Source of the DNA: an uncultured beta proteobacterium
Lineage (GTDB): Bacteria > Pseudomonadota > Gammaproteobacteria > Burkholderiales > Rhodocyclaceae
Reading direction: 5' to 3'
NCBI GenBank assembly: GCA_903933395.1
Contig: CAIZKA010000341.1
Location: forward strand, 1 to 28,433
Length of the DNA stretch: 28,433 nucleotides
This document shows, in pieces, positions 6,222 through 12,941 of the stretch (within the stretch, counting starts at the first letter, position 1; each line of letters starts with the position of its first letter). Both the position numbers and the translations under genes were made by a program. Under the pieces are notes generated by a model. That model was not told where the DNA came from. It saw nothing but the letters and a program-made list of their open reading frames with translations, and searched no databases.

Positions 6222-7975
6222 TTGTGGTCTCCCGAATAGTCGCGCACGCCGGGCGGCGATTTGGTGATTACCACGTCGAGGTAGTCGACTCGCGGCACAT
6301 CGAGCCCCTGATGATGAACCATGGTGTGGCACAGGAAATTCTTGTCGTCGCGCTCGACGTAATCGAGGCGCTGGTGGGCGCCGCGCGACTCCTTGCGGGC
6401 CAGGGCTCCGACCGTTACGGCTTCCGCGCAGTCGAGCATGGAGCCGAGTTCGAGCACCTGGAACAGGTCGGTGTTGAAGACGCTGCTCTTGTCGGTGAGG
6501 ATCACGCGCTGGTAGCGCTGGCGCAATTCGTGGATTTTGCTCACGCCCTCCTGCAGGCCTTCCTCGGTGCGGTAGATGCCGACGTTCTTTTCCATGGTGT
6601 CCATCATTTCCTTGCGCAGGCCGGACATTGATTCCGTGCCGTCGGTCCGCGACAACAGATCGCCGATGCGCTGCTGCGTCTTTTCAGCCTGGGCGTTCAG
6701 CGCGACAGCATTGCCGGCGGGCAGGCCCTGGATGTGCTCGATCGCCGAGAGCGCGGCGCGGCGGCCGAACACCAGCAGTTCGACCAGCGAGTTCGATCCC
6801 AGGCGGTTGGCACCGTTCAAGCTGACGCAGGCGCATTCGCCGGCGGCGAAGAGGCCTGGCAGGGGCGTCGCCGCCGCCGTGTTGGTGGAAATGCCGCCCA
6901 TCATGTAATGCACCACGGGGCGGATCGGAACCGCGTCCTTGACGATATCGACGCCGAGGTAGGCCTCGGCCAGTTCGCGCACCAGCGGCAGGCGCTCGTT
7001 GATCTTTTTTTCGCCGAGGTGGCGCATGTCGAGCAGCACGCATTCGCCCCACTGCGTGGTGACGGTATTGCCCTTTTGCAGCTCGTGCCAGTAGGCCTGA
7101 CTGACGCGGTCGCGGGGGCCGAGCTCCATGGTCTTGAGTTGCGGCTGGCCGACCGGCGTTTCCGGACCCATGCCGTAATCCGCCAGATAGCGGCGGCCGT
7201 GCTTGTTCACCAGGATGCCGCCTTCGCCGCGGCAGGCTTCGGTCAGCAGGCTGCCCGTATTGGGCAGGCCGGTCGGGTGGTACTGGACGAACTCCATGTC
7301 TTTCAGCGGTGCGCCGGCGCGGTAGGCCATGGCCATGCCGTCGCCGGTCTTGATGGCGCCGTTGGTGGAGAAGGGGAACATGCGGCCAGCGCCGCCGCCG
7401 GCGACGATCACCGCTTTGGCGTGGATCTGGCGCAGTTCGCCGCTGCGCATTTCCATCGCCGTGACGCCCTGGCAGCGGCCGTCATCGACCAGCAGATCCA
7501 GCGCGTAATACTCGTCGTAGCGTGTAATGCTCGGAAACTGCAGCGAGGTCTGGAACAAGGTGTGCAGTATGTGGAAGCCGGACTTGTCGGCGGCGAACCA
7601 GGTGCGCTTTTTTTTCATGCCGCCGAAGGGTCGCACCGCCACCGAGCCGTCGGCCTCGCGGTTCCAGGGGCAGCCCCAGTGCTCCAGTTGCAGCAGTTCC
7701 TTGGGGGCCTCATGAATGAAGTATTCGACGCAGTCCTGATCGGAGAGCCAGTCACCGCCTCCAACGGTATCGTCGAAGTGCATGTCGAAGCTGTCATCCG
7801 GCTTGATCACGCCGGCGGCGCCACCTTCCGCGGCACAGGTGTGGCTGCGCATCGGGTAGACCTTTGAGATCAGCGCGATGCGCAGCGTGGGGTCGGTTTC
7901 GGCGAGAGCGATTGCGGCCCGCAATCCCGCTCCTCCGGCACCTATGATTGCGACATCGGTCGTTATGGTTTCCAT
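6218..7975 (-). CDS. frdA: FrdA, fumarate reductase flavoprotein subunit
   Basis: FrdA reduces fumarate to succinate, or the reverse, at a covalently bound FAD on the cytoplasmic face. The protein has the Rossmann start AIIGAGGAGLRAAIA and the FAD-linking histidine in RSHTCAAEGG. It also has the active-site motifs FVQYHPTGLP, CRGEGGILVNK and HYMMGGI, and the C-terminal ARKESRGAHQR. Motif by motif it follows E. coli FrdA (KVYPMRSHT, MKKKRTWFAADKSGFH, YGMGPETP) rather than SdhA. The ATG at 7975 aligns with the E. coli start and has GGATGAG upstream; an ATG at 7984 adds three residues. An FNR-type site upstream suggests induction at low oxygen. In vivo direction cannot be read from sequence, since this enzyme class can work both ways. 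Confidence 0.96.
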   Translation of the reverse strand: METITTDVAIIGAGGAGLRAAIALAETDPTLRIALISKVYPMRSHTCAAEGGAAGVIKPDDSFDMHFDDTVGGGDWLSDQDCVEYFIHEAPKELLQLEHWGCPWNREADGSVAVRPFGGMKKKRTWFAADKSGFHILHTLFQTSLQFPSITRYDEYYALDLLVDDGRCQGVTAMEMRSGELRQIHAKAVIVAGGGAGRMFPFSTNGAIKTGDGMAMAYRAGAPLKDMEFVQYHPTGLPNTGSLLTEACRGEGGILVNKHGRRYLADYGMGPETPVGQPQLKTMELGPRDRVSQAYWHELQKGNTVTTQWGECVLLDMRHLGEKKINERLPLVRELAEAYLGVDIVKDAVPIRPVVHYMMGGISTNTAAATPLPGLFAAGECACVSLNGANRLGSNSLVELLVFGRRAALSAIEHIQGLPAGNAVALNAQAEKTQQRIGDLLSRTDGTESMSGLRKEMMDTMEKNVGIYRTEEGLQEGVSKIHELRQRYQRVILTDKSSVFNTDLFQVLELGSMLDCAEAVTVGALARKESRGAHQRLDYVERDDKNFLCHTMVHHQGLDVPRVDYLDVVITKSPPGVRDYSGDHK

Positions 7976-8014
7976 TGCGCTCATCCGTGGGGTAATCGTT
8001 GGTCTTGGGCAGCC

Positions 8015-8020
8015 ATTGTC
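8015..8020 (-). promoter_or_regulatory. Candidate -10 element of the frd operon
   Basis: On the minus strand these bases read GACAAT, four of six matches to TATAAT. The hexamer centre is 31 bp from the centre of the FNR-type site at 8042-8055, the spacing expected for a class II FNR-activated promoter. That would place the transcript start near 8007, giving a short leader before frdA. No good -35 hexamer is seen, also as expected for an activator-dependent promoter. The start site itself is inferred. Confidence 0.45.
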
Positions 8021-8041
8021 GGCGTTCTGAGGTTTTTCTTG

Positions 8042-8055
8042 TTGATTTGTGTCAA
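8042..8055. promoter_or_regulatory. FNR/Anr-type binding site upstream of frdA
   Basis: The bases TTGATTTGTGTCAA match the FNR consensus TTGAT-N4-ATCAA at nine of ten defined positions; the single change is G for A. The site is the only one of this kind I noticed in the window. It lies in the divergent frdA/tpiA region, about 67-80 bases upstream of the frdA start, and is positioned to activate frdA rather than tpiA. E. coli frdABCD is itself FNR-activated, so the placement fits the function. A CRP-family regulator of different specificity could use a similar site. Confidence 0.65.
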
Positions 8056-8074
8056 ATTAGGCAAGGAGGCCGAC

Positions 8075-8170
8075 ATGAATGTGCCTCGGCCCGATGGACA
8101 GTGCGCGACCGACCCCCGGGTAGTCTGGCATTCGACAAGCGCAGCCGTTATAATCGCCGGCTTCGTATAA
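8075..8170 (+). CDS. Candidate 31-residue small ORF upstream of tpiA
   Basis: An ATG at 8075 is preceded by AAGGAGG (8062-8068) with a six-base spacer, an ideal Shine-Dalgarno. The frame runs 31 codons to TAA at 8168-8170, ending in a hydrophobic AAVIIAGFV tail. I recognise no family. It overlaps the tpiA -10 element, so it would need its own transcript starting between the frd promoter and base 8062; I see no strong promoter there. It could be a real small protein, a leader peptide for tpiA, or a chance ORF next to a good Shine-Dalgarno. Confidence 0.25.
   Translation: MNVPRPDGQCATDPRVVWHSTSAAVIIAGFV
8125..8154 (+). promoter_or_regulatory. tpiA promoter
   Basis: A perfect TATAAT (8149-8154) lies 32 bases before the tpiA start. 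With an 18-bp spacer the -35 position reads CTGGCA (8125-8130), four of six to TTGACA. Transcription would begin near 8161 and give a short leader of about 25 bases. The -10 is convincing; the -35 is weak. The transcript probably continues into secG and possibly the tRNA and nuo genes. Confidence 0.6.
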
Positions 8171-8186
8171 ATGCGCCCGATTCACG

Positions 8187-8930
8187 ATGCGTACAAAGCT
8201 TGTTGCCGGAAACTGGAAAATGCATGGCAGCCTCGCCGCCAATCAGGCGCTTCTGCACGTCGTTCGCGACGGGGTCATCGGCCGCGCCGAGGCTGCGGTT
8301 TGCGTTCCGTATCCCTATCTGGCCCAAGCACAGGCGGCGCTCGCTGGCAGCAGCGTCGCCTGGGGCGCGCAGGATGTTTCGGAGCACGCACAGGGAGCAT
8401 GGACCGGTGAAGTCAGCGGCGCAATGCTGACCGATTTCGGCTGCACGTATGTTCTGGTCGGCCATTCCGAGCGGCGCTCCTTTTTCGGCGACACTGACGC
8501 CGTGGTGGCGGCCAAATTTTCAGCGGCACTAAGCGCCGGTTTGAGGCCGGTGCTGTGCGTCGGCGAATCGCTTGCCGAGCGCGAGGCAGGAATCACCGGC
8601 GAGGTAGTGACCCGCCAGATCGACGCCGTGCTGGCCAAGTCCGGCGTTGCGGCATTTGCCCAGGCGGTGGTCGCCTACGAGCCGGTATGGGCCATCGGTA
8701 CCGGACGCACGGCGTCACCGCAGCAGGCGCAGGAAGTTCATGCCCTGATTCGCGCCCGCTTCGCGCGGGATAGCGCCGAAGTCGCTGCCGGACTGCGGAT
8801 TCTTTACGGAGGCAGCGTCAAGGCAAACAACGCGGCCGAGCTTTTCGGTCAGTCCGATATCGATGGCGGACTCATCGGCGGCGCTTCATTGGTGGCGGCG
8901 GACTTTCTCGCCATTTGTGCCGCCGCCTGA
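8187..8930 (+). CDS. tpiA: Triose-phosphate isomerase
   Basis: This glycolytic and gluconeogenic enzyme interconverts dihydroxyacetone phosphate and glyceraldehyde 3-phosphate in the cytoplasm. The 247-residue protein is a normal TIM barrel length. Catalytic residues are all visible: N9 and K11 in AGNWKM, H93 in VGHSERR, and E165 in AYEPVWAIGTG, followed by the flexible loop 6. The phosphate-binding LYGGSVK motif is near the C-terminus. The start at 8187 gives the canonical MRTKLVAGNWKMHG opening; an ATG at 8171 is in another frame. It is followed 21 bases later by secG, a common arrangement in Betaproteobacteria. Confidence 0.97.
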   Translation: MRTKLVAGNWKMHGSLAANQALLHVVRDGVIGRAEAAVCVPYPYLAQAQAALAGSSVAWGAQDVSEHAQGAWTGEVSGAMLTDFGCTYVLVGHSERRSFFGDTDAVVAAKFSAALSAGLRPVLCVGESLAEREAGITGEVVTRQIDAVLAKSGVAAFAQAVVAYEPVWAIGTGRTASPQQAQEVHALIRARFARDSAEVAAGLRILYGGSVKANNAAELFGQSDIDGGLIGGASLVAADFLAICAAA

Positions 8931-8951
8931 ATATCATCTGAAGAGGTTGAC

Positions 8952-9302
8952 ATGGAATTGCTGCATACAATCGTTCTGACCCTGCACATCATTGCCGGCA
9001 TCAGCGTAATAGGTTTCGTGCTCCTCCAGCACGGCAAGGGCGCCGACATGGGCGCAGCTTTTGGCAGTGGCGCTTCGGGCAGCCTGTTCGGGGCCACCGG
9101 ATCGGCGAATTTTCTTTCGCGCGCGACGGCAGTGCTGGCGGCCGTGTTTTTCCTGACCAGCCTCACGCTTTCATACATCGCCACTTCGAGCCCCAGGGTT
9201 TCGGGCAGCGTGATGGATTCGGCACCCGTGCAGAAGGCGCCGGCTGGTCCGGCACAGACCCCGCCGGCTCCCGACTCGAAAGCCAAGGACATCCCGAAAT
9301 AG
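8952..9302 (+). CDS. secG: SecG, preprotein translocase subunit
   Basis: SecG is the small subunit of the SecYEG protein-conducting channel in the inner membrane. The 116-residue product has two membrane segments (about 5-25 and 55-77). Between them is the conserved FVLLQHGKGADMGAAFGSG loop, which contains the family signature. The C-terminal tail is rich in Pro and Ala, as often seen in proteobacterial SecG. A GAAGAGG ribosome site precedes the ATG. Its place between tpiA and a tRNA-Leu/nuo cluster is the usual betaproteobacterial context. Confidence 0.95.
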   Translation: MELLHTIVLTLHIIAGISVIGFVLLQHGKGADMGAAFGSGASGSLFGATGSANFLSRATAVLAAVFFLTSLTLSYIATSSPRVSGSVMDSAPVQKAPAGPAQTPPAPDSKAKDIPK

Positions 9303-9366
9303 GGCGTGACACAGGCTGGTGGATAGTTTTTTTGTTGCGGCGCACGATTGAGTCAATGGCTTGTTA

Positions 9367-9372
9367 TATAAT
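9367..9372 (+). promoter_or_regulatory. -10 element upstream of tRNA-Leu
   Basis: A TATAAT hexamer lies 28 bases before the first base of tRNA-Leu, within TTGTTATATAAT. No clear -35 sits at the usual distance; TTGAGT (9348-9353) is too close. An overlapping reading, TATATA at 9365-9370 preceded by TG, would be an extended -10. It could drive the tRNA and possibly also nuoA onward. Confidence 0.5.
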
Positions 9373-9399
9373 TCGCGCCGCTCCCGCAGTAACGAAATT

Positions 9400-9484
9400 G
9401 CCGACGTGGTGAAATTGGTAGACACGCTATCTTGAGGGGGTAGTGGCGCAAGCTGTGTGAGTTCGAGTCTCACCGTCGGCACCA
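9400..9484 (+). tRNA. tRNA-Leu (anticodon GAG)
   Basis: The sequence folds as a class II tRNA with a long variable arm. The acceptor stem pairs GCCGACG (9400-9406) with CGTCGGC (9474-9480), followed by discriminator A and an encoded CCA (9482-9484). The anticodon stem pairs CTATC with GGTAG around the seven-base loop TTGAGGG, giving anticodon GAG at 9434-9436, which reads CUC and CUU. The T arm contains GTTCGAGTC. The 85-base length and extra arm fit leucine. Its position between secG and nuoA is common in Betaproteobacteria. Confidence 0.97.
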
Positions 9485-9593
9485 GGAATATTGGCAGTAA
9501 ACGAGCAGTACCGAGGTTTTGAGCGTCGATTGTCTTGCAGCGCATCGCTTGGCGGCCGGCCGACAACAACGAGTGACGTGGCTTGCCACCAAA

Positions 9594-9968
9594 ATGCTGG
9601 ATAACTACTTTCCGATACTCGTATTCATCCTGGTGGGCCTTGCCTTCGGCTGTGTGCCCATCCTGCTCGGATGGCTGATCGCGCCGAATCGTCCCGACAG
9701 CGAGAAGCTTTCTGCCTTCGAATGCGGTTTTGCACCCTTCGAAGATGCGCGCATGAAATTCGACGTGCGCTATTACCTGATCGCCATTCTCTTCATCCTG
9801 TTCGACCTTGAAATAGCCTTCCTTTTCCCCTGGGCGTCGATCTTCAAGGAAATCGTCAATACCGACTCGGTGAAACTGTTCGGGTTCATCGAGATGTTCG
9901 TCTTTATAGGCATCCTCGTCGTTGGTTACGTTTATGCGTGGGCCAAGGGAGCGCTGGATTGGGAATAA
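9594..9968 (+). CDS. nuoA: NADH-quinone oxidoreductase subunit A
   Basis: NuoA is a small membrane subunit of complex I near the quinone tunnel. From the ATG at 9594 the protein has 124 residues and three hydrophobic segments. The conserved SAFECGFAPFEDARMKFDVRYYLIAILFILFDLE region is clear (described here by motif; the key part is ECGF with FDLE). The frame is open to 9519, but the extra 25 residues do not resemble the family. It is the first gene of the nuo operon. No obvious promoter lies in the 109 bases after the tRNA, so transcription may come from further upstream. Confidence 0.95.
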   Translation: MLDNYFPILVFILVGLAFGCVPILLGWLIAPNRPDSEKLSAFECGFAPFEDARMKFDVRYYLIAILFILFDLEIAFLFPWASIFKEIVNTDSVKLFGFIEMFVFIGILVVGYVYAWAKGALDWE

Positions 9969-9993
9969 AGGCGTGAGCAGCGAAGGGGGACCC

Positions 9994-10095
9994 ATGAACG
10001 CAGTGAATGGGGGCGTAGCGACCGCGAACGCCGCCGACTGCTTGCGCGATGTCGGGAATCGCCGCGACGACTATTGCGGGGAGGCTTTGGCATGA
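9994..10095 (+). CDS. Candidate 33-residue small ORF between nuoA and nuoB
   Basis: The nuoA-nuoB gap is unusually long (123 bp). An ATG at 9994 is preceded by AAGGGGGA (9983-9990), a good Shine-Dalgarno. The frame runs 33 codons and its TGA (10093-10095) overlaps the nuoB ATG as ATGA. The predicted peptide begins MNAVNGGVATANAADC, contains two cysteines and has no membrane segment; I recognise no family. It may couple translation from nuoA to nuoB, be a real accessory peptide, or be a chance frame in inserted DNA. nuoB also has its own GGGGAGG site inside this ORF. Confidence 0.35.
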   Translation: MNAVNGGVATANAADCLRDVGNRRDDYCGEALA

Positions 10096-10568
10096 GCATC
10101 GAAGGCGTTCTGCAGGAAGGCTTCGTCACCACATCGCTGGACAAGATCATCAACTGGACGCGTACCGGTTCGATGTGGCCGATGACTTTCGGTCTGGCCT
10201 GCTGCGCCATCGAAATGATCCACGCCGGCTGTTCGCGCTACGACCTCGATCGTTTCGGTATCGTGTTTCGTCCGAGTCCCCGCCAGTCCGATGTGATGAT
10301 CGTGGCCGGCACCCTTACCAACAAGATGGCTCCGGCCCTGCGCAAGGTCTATGACCAGATGGCCGAGCCGCGCTGGGTGCTGTCGATGGGTTCCTGCGCC
10401 AATGGCGGCGGCTACTATCACTACTCCTATTCGGTGGTACGCGGCGTGGATCGCATTGTTCCCGTCGATGTTTATGTGCCGGGCTGCCCGCCGACGGCAG
10501 AAGCCTTGCTGTACGGCCTGATCCAGTTGCAGAGCAAGATCCGCCGCACCACCACCATAGCCCGCTGA
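10092..10568 (+). CDS. nuoB: NADH-quinone oxidoreductase subunit B
   Basis: NuoB holds cluster N2, the last [4Fe-4S] cluster before quinone, in the peripheral arm of complex I. The 158-residue protein shows the N2 ligands: the adjacent pair C37-C38 in GLACCAIEM, C102 in GSCANGG and C132 in PGCPP. The ATG at 10092 has a strong GGGGAGG ribosome site; an in-frame TTG at 10074 was not chosen. The start overlaps the stop of a small upstream ORF by four bases. The gene is followed 15 bases later by nuoC. Confidence 0.97.
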   Translation: MSIEGVLQEGFVTTSLDKIINWTRTGSMWPMTFGLACCAIEMIHAGCSRYDLDRFGIVFRPSPRQSDVMIVAGTLTNKMAPALRKVYDQMAEPRWVLSMGSCANGGGYYHYSYSVVRGVDRIVPVDVYVPGCPPTAEALLYGLIQLQSKIRRTTTIAR

Positions 10569-10583
10569 CCTGAATCCAAGACA

Positions 10584-11186
10584 ATGAGTGCCAAACTGGA
10601 ACGGCTCTGCCGGCAATTGAAAGAAAGCTTCGGCGATCGCGTCGGCGAACCGGTTATCAATCATGGCGAAGTGAGCGTCGCCGTTCCCGCCGCGGACTAT
10701 CTTGCGGTGATGCGCCAGTTGCGTGACGATCCCGCCTTCAGCTTCGAGCTGTTGATGGACCTTTCCGGCATCGATTATTCGGAGTTCACCGGCTATCAGG
10801 GCATGCGTTTCGCGGCGGTGAGCCAACTTCTCTCGATCACCCACAACTGGCGCCTCCAGGTCAAAGCGTTTGCCATTGACGACGAATTCCCCGTATTGGA
10901 GTCGGTGGTGGACGTCTGGAACGTGGCGAACTGGTACGAGCGCGAAGCCTTCGACCTCTTCGGGATCCACTTCGAGGGCCACCCCGACCTGCGCCGCCTC
11001 CTCACCGACTACGGTTTTGTCGGACACCCCTTCCGCAAGGACTTCCCGATTTCCGGCTATGTCGAGATGCGTTACGACCCGGAGCAGAAGCGCGTGATCT
11101 ATCAGCCCGTGACGATCGAGCCGCGTGAAGTGACGCCGCGCATCGTGCGCGAGGAAAACTACGGAAAAGGCGGCGGCCGTGGCTGA
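10584..11186 (+). CDS. nuoC: NADH-quinone oxidoreductase subunit C
   Basis: NuoC is the 30-kDa-type hydrophilic subunit of the connecting module of complex I. The 200-residue product contains the family signature YEREAFDLFGIHFEGHPDL followed by GHPFRKDFP. Here nuoC is a separate gene, unlike the fused nuoCD of E. coli, as in mitochondria-like complex I of Alpha- and Betaproteobacteria. It overlaps nuoD by eight bases, so the two are probably translationally coupled. Confidence 0.96.
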   Translation: MSAKLERLCRQLKESFGDRVGEPVINHGEVSVAVPAADYLAVMRQLRDDPAFSFELLMDLSGIDYSEFTGYQGMRFAAVSQLLSITHNWRLQVKAFAIDDEFPVLESVVDVWNVANWYEREAFDLFGIHFEGHPDLRRLLTDYGFVGHPFRKDFPISGYVEMRYDPEQKRVIYQPVTIEPREVTPRIVREENYGKGGGRG

Positions 11187-12432
11187 CATCAAGAATTACA
11201 CCCTCAACTTCGGACCCCAGCATCCGGCTGCGCACGGAGTGCTGCGCCTGGTGCTGGAACTCGATGGCGAAGTGGTGGTGCGTGCGGATCCGCATATCGG
11301 TCTCCTGCATCGTGGCACCGAGAAACTGGCCGAGACGCGCACCTGGCTGCAGACCCTGCCGTATCTGGATCGCCTCGACTACACGTCGATGATCCCCAGC
11401 GAACACGCCTACTGTCTGGCGGTCGAGCGCTTGCTGGGTGTCGAGGTGCCGATACGTGCCCAGTACATCCGAGTCATGTTTGACGAGATCGCGCGGATCA
11501 AGAACCACCTTCTCAACATCGGCACCCATGCGCTCGACATCGGTGCCATGACCATGGTGTTGTACACCTTCCGCGAGCGCGAAGATTTGTTCGACGCGCT
11601 CGAGGCGACCTGCGGCATCCGCATGCACCAGGCCTACTACCGGCCCGGTGGCGTCTATCGCGACCTGCCGGACCAGATGCCGAAGTACAAGGAAAACAAG
11701 TTCAAGAATGCGCAGACTGTCAAGGAATTGAACGAGGCGCGCAATGGCAGCCTGCTGGATTTCCTCGAAGATTTCACCAATCGCTTCCCGGTCTACCTGA
11801 GTGAGTACCACACCCTGCTGACCGACAACCGCATCTGGAAACAGCGCACCGTCGGGATCGGTGTCGTCAGCCCGGAACGTGCACTGCAACTGGGCTTCAG
11901 CGGCGCCATGCTGCGCGGTTCTGGCATCGAATGGGATCTGCGCAAGAAGCAGCCTTACGAAGTGTATGACCGCATGGATTTCGACATCCCTGTCGGCGTC
12001 AACGGCGACACCTATGACCGCTACCTGGTCCGCATGGAAGAAATGGCCCAGGCCAACCGCATCATCAGGCAATGCATAGATTGGCTGCGCAAGAATCCCG
12101 GCCCCGTGATCACCGACGATCACAAGGTCGCACCGCCATCGCGGGAAAAGATGAAGGGCAGCATGGAAGAGTTGATTCACCATTTCAAGCTCTTCTCCGA
12201 AGGCATGCACGTGCCGGCCGGAGAGGCCTATGCCGCAATCGAACATCCCAAGGGCGAGATGGCGGTCTGGGCGGTGTCGGACGGCGCCAACAAACCCTAC
12301 CGGATCAAGCTTCACACCGCAGGAATACCCCACCTGGCCGCCACGGATGAAATGTGCCGCGGCCACATGTTGGCCGATGCGACTGCCGTAATCGGCACCA
12401 TCGATCTGGTCCTTGGCGACGTTGACAGATAA
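11179..12432 (+). CDS. nuoD: NADH-quinone oxidoreductase subunit D
   Basis: NuoD is the 49-kDa-type subunit that, with NuoB, forms the quinone-binding pocket. The 417-residue protein has the N-terminal GPQHPAAHGVLRLVLELDGE region and HIGLLHRGTEKL. It also has EDLFDALEATCGIRMHQAYY in the middle and the C-terminal IGTIDLVLGDVDR end typical of the family. The start is a GTG at 11179 that overlaps the nuoC end. The family descends from the large subunit of NiFe hydrogenases but lacks the metal-binding cysteines, as here. Confidence 0.96.
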   Translation: MADIKNYTLNFGPQHPAAHGVLRLVLELDGEVVVRADPHIGLLHRGTEKLAETRTWLQTLPYLDRLDYTSMIPSEHAYCLAVERLLGVEVPIRAQYIRVMFDEIARIKNHLLNIGTHALDIGAMTMVLYTFREREDLFDALEATCGIRMHQAYYRPGGVYRDLPDQMPKYKENKFKNAQTVKELNEARNGSLLDFLEDFTNRFPVYLSEYHTLLTDNRIWKQRTVGIGVVSPERALQLGFSGAMLRGSGIEWDLRKKQPYEVYDRMDFDIPVGVNGDTYDRYLVRMEEMAQANRIIRQCIDWLRKNPGPVITDDHKVAPPSREKMKGSMEELIHHFKLFSEGMHVPAGEAYAAIEHPKGEMAVWAVSDGANKPYRIKLHTAGIPHLAATDEMCRGHMLADATAVIGTIDLVLGDVDR

Positions 12433-12436
12433 GCGC

Positions 12437-12940
12437 ATGAATACGCCGAACATCACCGTGAATCCCGAATTGAGTCCCGAGGCGCTGAAGAAGATCGACC
12501 GGGAAGTGGCCAAGTACCCCGCTGACCAGAAACAGTCGGCGGTCATGGCGGCCCTCGTCATCGCCCAGGACGAAAAGGGCTGGCTATCCAAGGAGACCAT
12601 TGCCGTGGTCGCCAATTACCTCGGCATGGCACCCATGGCTGCCTATGAAGTGGCGAGTTTCTACAACATGTACGACCTGCACCCGGTCGGCAAATACAAG
12701 CTGACCGTCTGTACCAACCTGCCTTGTGCCTTGTCGGGCGGGGTGCATGCCGCCGACTACGTCAAGGGAAAACTTGGCATCGATTTCAATGAAACCACGC
12801 CGGATGGAAAATTCACGCTGAAAGAAGGCGAGTGCATGGGCGCCTGCGGCGATGCGCCGGTGATGCTGGTGAACAACAAGCGCATGTGCAGCTTCATGCT
12901 GCCCGAGCAGATCGACAAGCTGCTGGCGGAGTGCAAATAA
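12437..12940 (+). CDS. nuoE: NADH-quinone oxidoreductase subunit E
   Basis: NuoE is the 24-kDa-type subunit that carries the [2Fe-2S] cluster N1a beside the FMN site. The 167-residue protein shows the four ligands as C92-x4-C97 (CTNLPC) and C133-x3-C137 (CMGAC) in a thioredoxin-like domain. The ATG at 12437 follows the nuoD stop by four bases. An in-frame TTG at 12413 would add eight residues inside nuoD and is less likely. The ribosome site is weak, so translation may depend on coupling. Confidence 0.95.
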   Translation: MNTPNITVNPELSPEALKKIDREVAKYPADQKQSAVMAALVIAQDEKGWLSKETIAVVANYLGMAPMAAYEVASFYNMYDLHPVGKYKLTVCTNLPCALSGGVHAADYVKGKLGIDFNETTPDGKFTLKEGECMGACGDAPVMLVNNKRMCSFMLPEQIDKLLAECK

Positions 12941-12941
12941 G

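Noticed and set aside
6734..7867. 377-residue plus-strand open frame opposite frdA
   Set aside because: Shadow frame; frdA on the minus strand is intact and highly conserved.
4745..7975. Operon as succinate dehydrogenase sdhCDAB
   Set aside because: Gene order A-B-C-D, the anchor sizes, Glu29 and His82 of subunit C, and the FrdA/FrdB motifs all match E. coli fumarate reductase. No haem-ligand anchor of SdhC/SdhD type is seen.
9303..9366. Terminator after secG at the T-run near 9326-9333
   Set aside because: No convincing stem precedes the T-run.
9519..9593. 25-residue N-terminal extension of nuoA
   Set aside because: The extra residues do not resemble NuoA, and the family start MLDNYFPILVF begins at 9594.
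10074..10091. Upstream TTG start for nuoB
   Set aside because: The ATG at 10092 has a strong GGGGAGG site at proper distance and gives the normal N-terminus.
11002..12615. 537-residue minus-strand open frame opposite nuoC-nuoE
   Set aside because: Antisense shadow of conserved nuo genes; the plus-strand proteins have all expected motifs.
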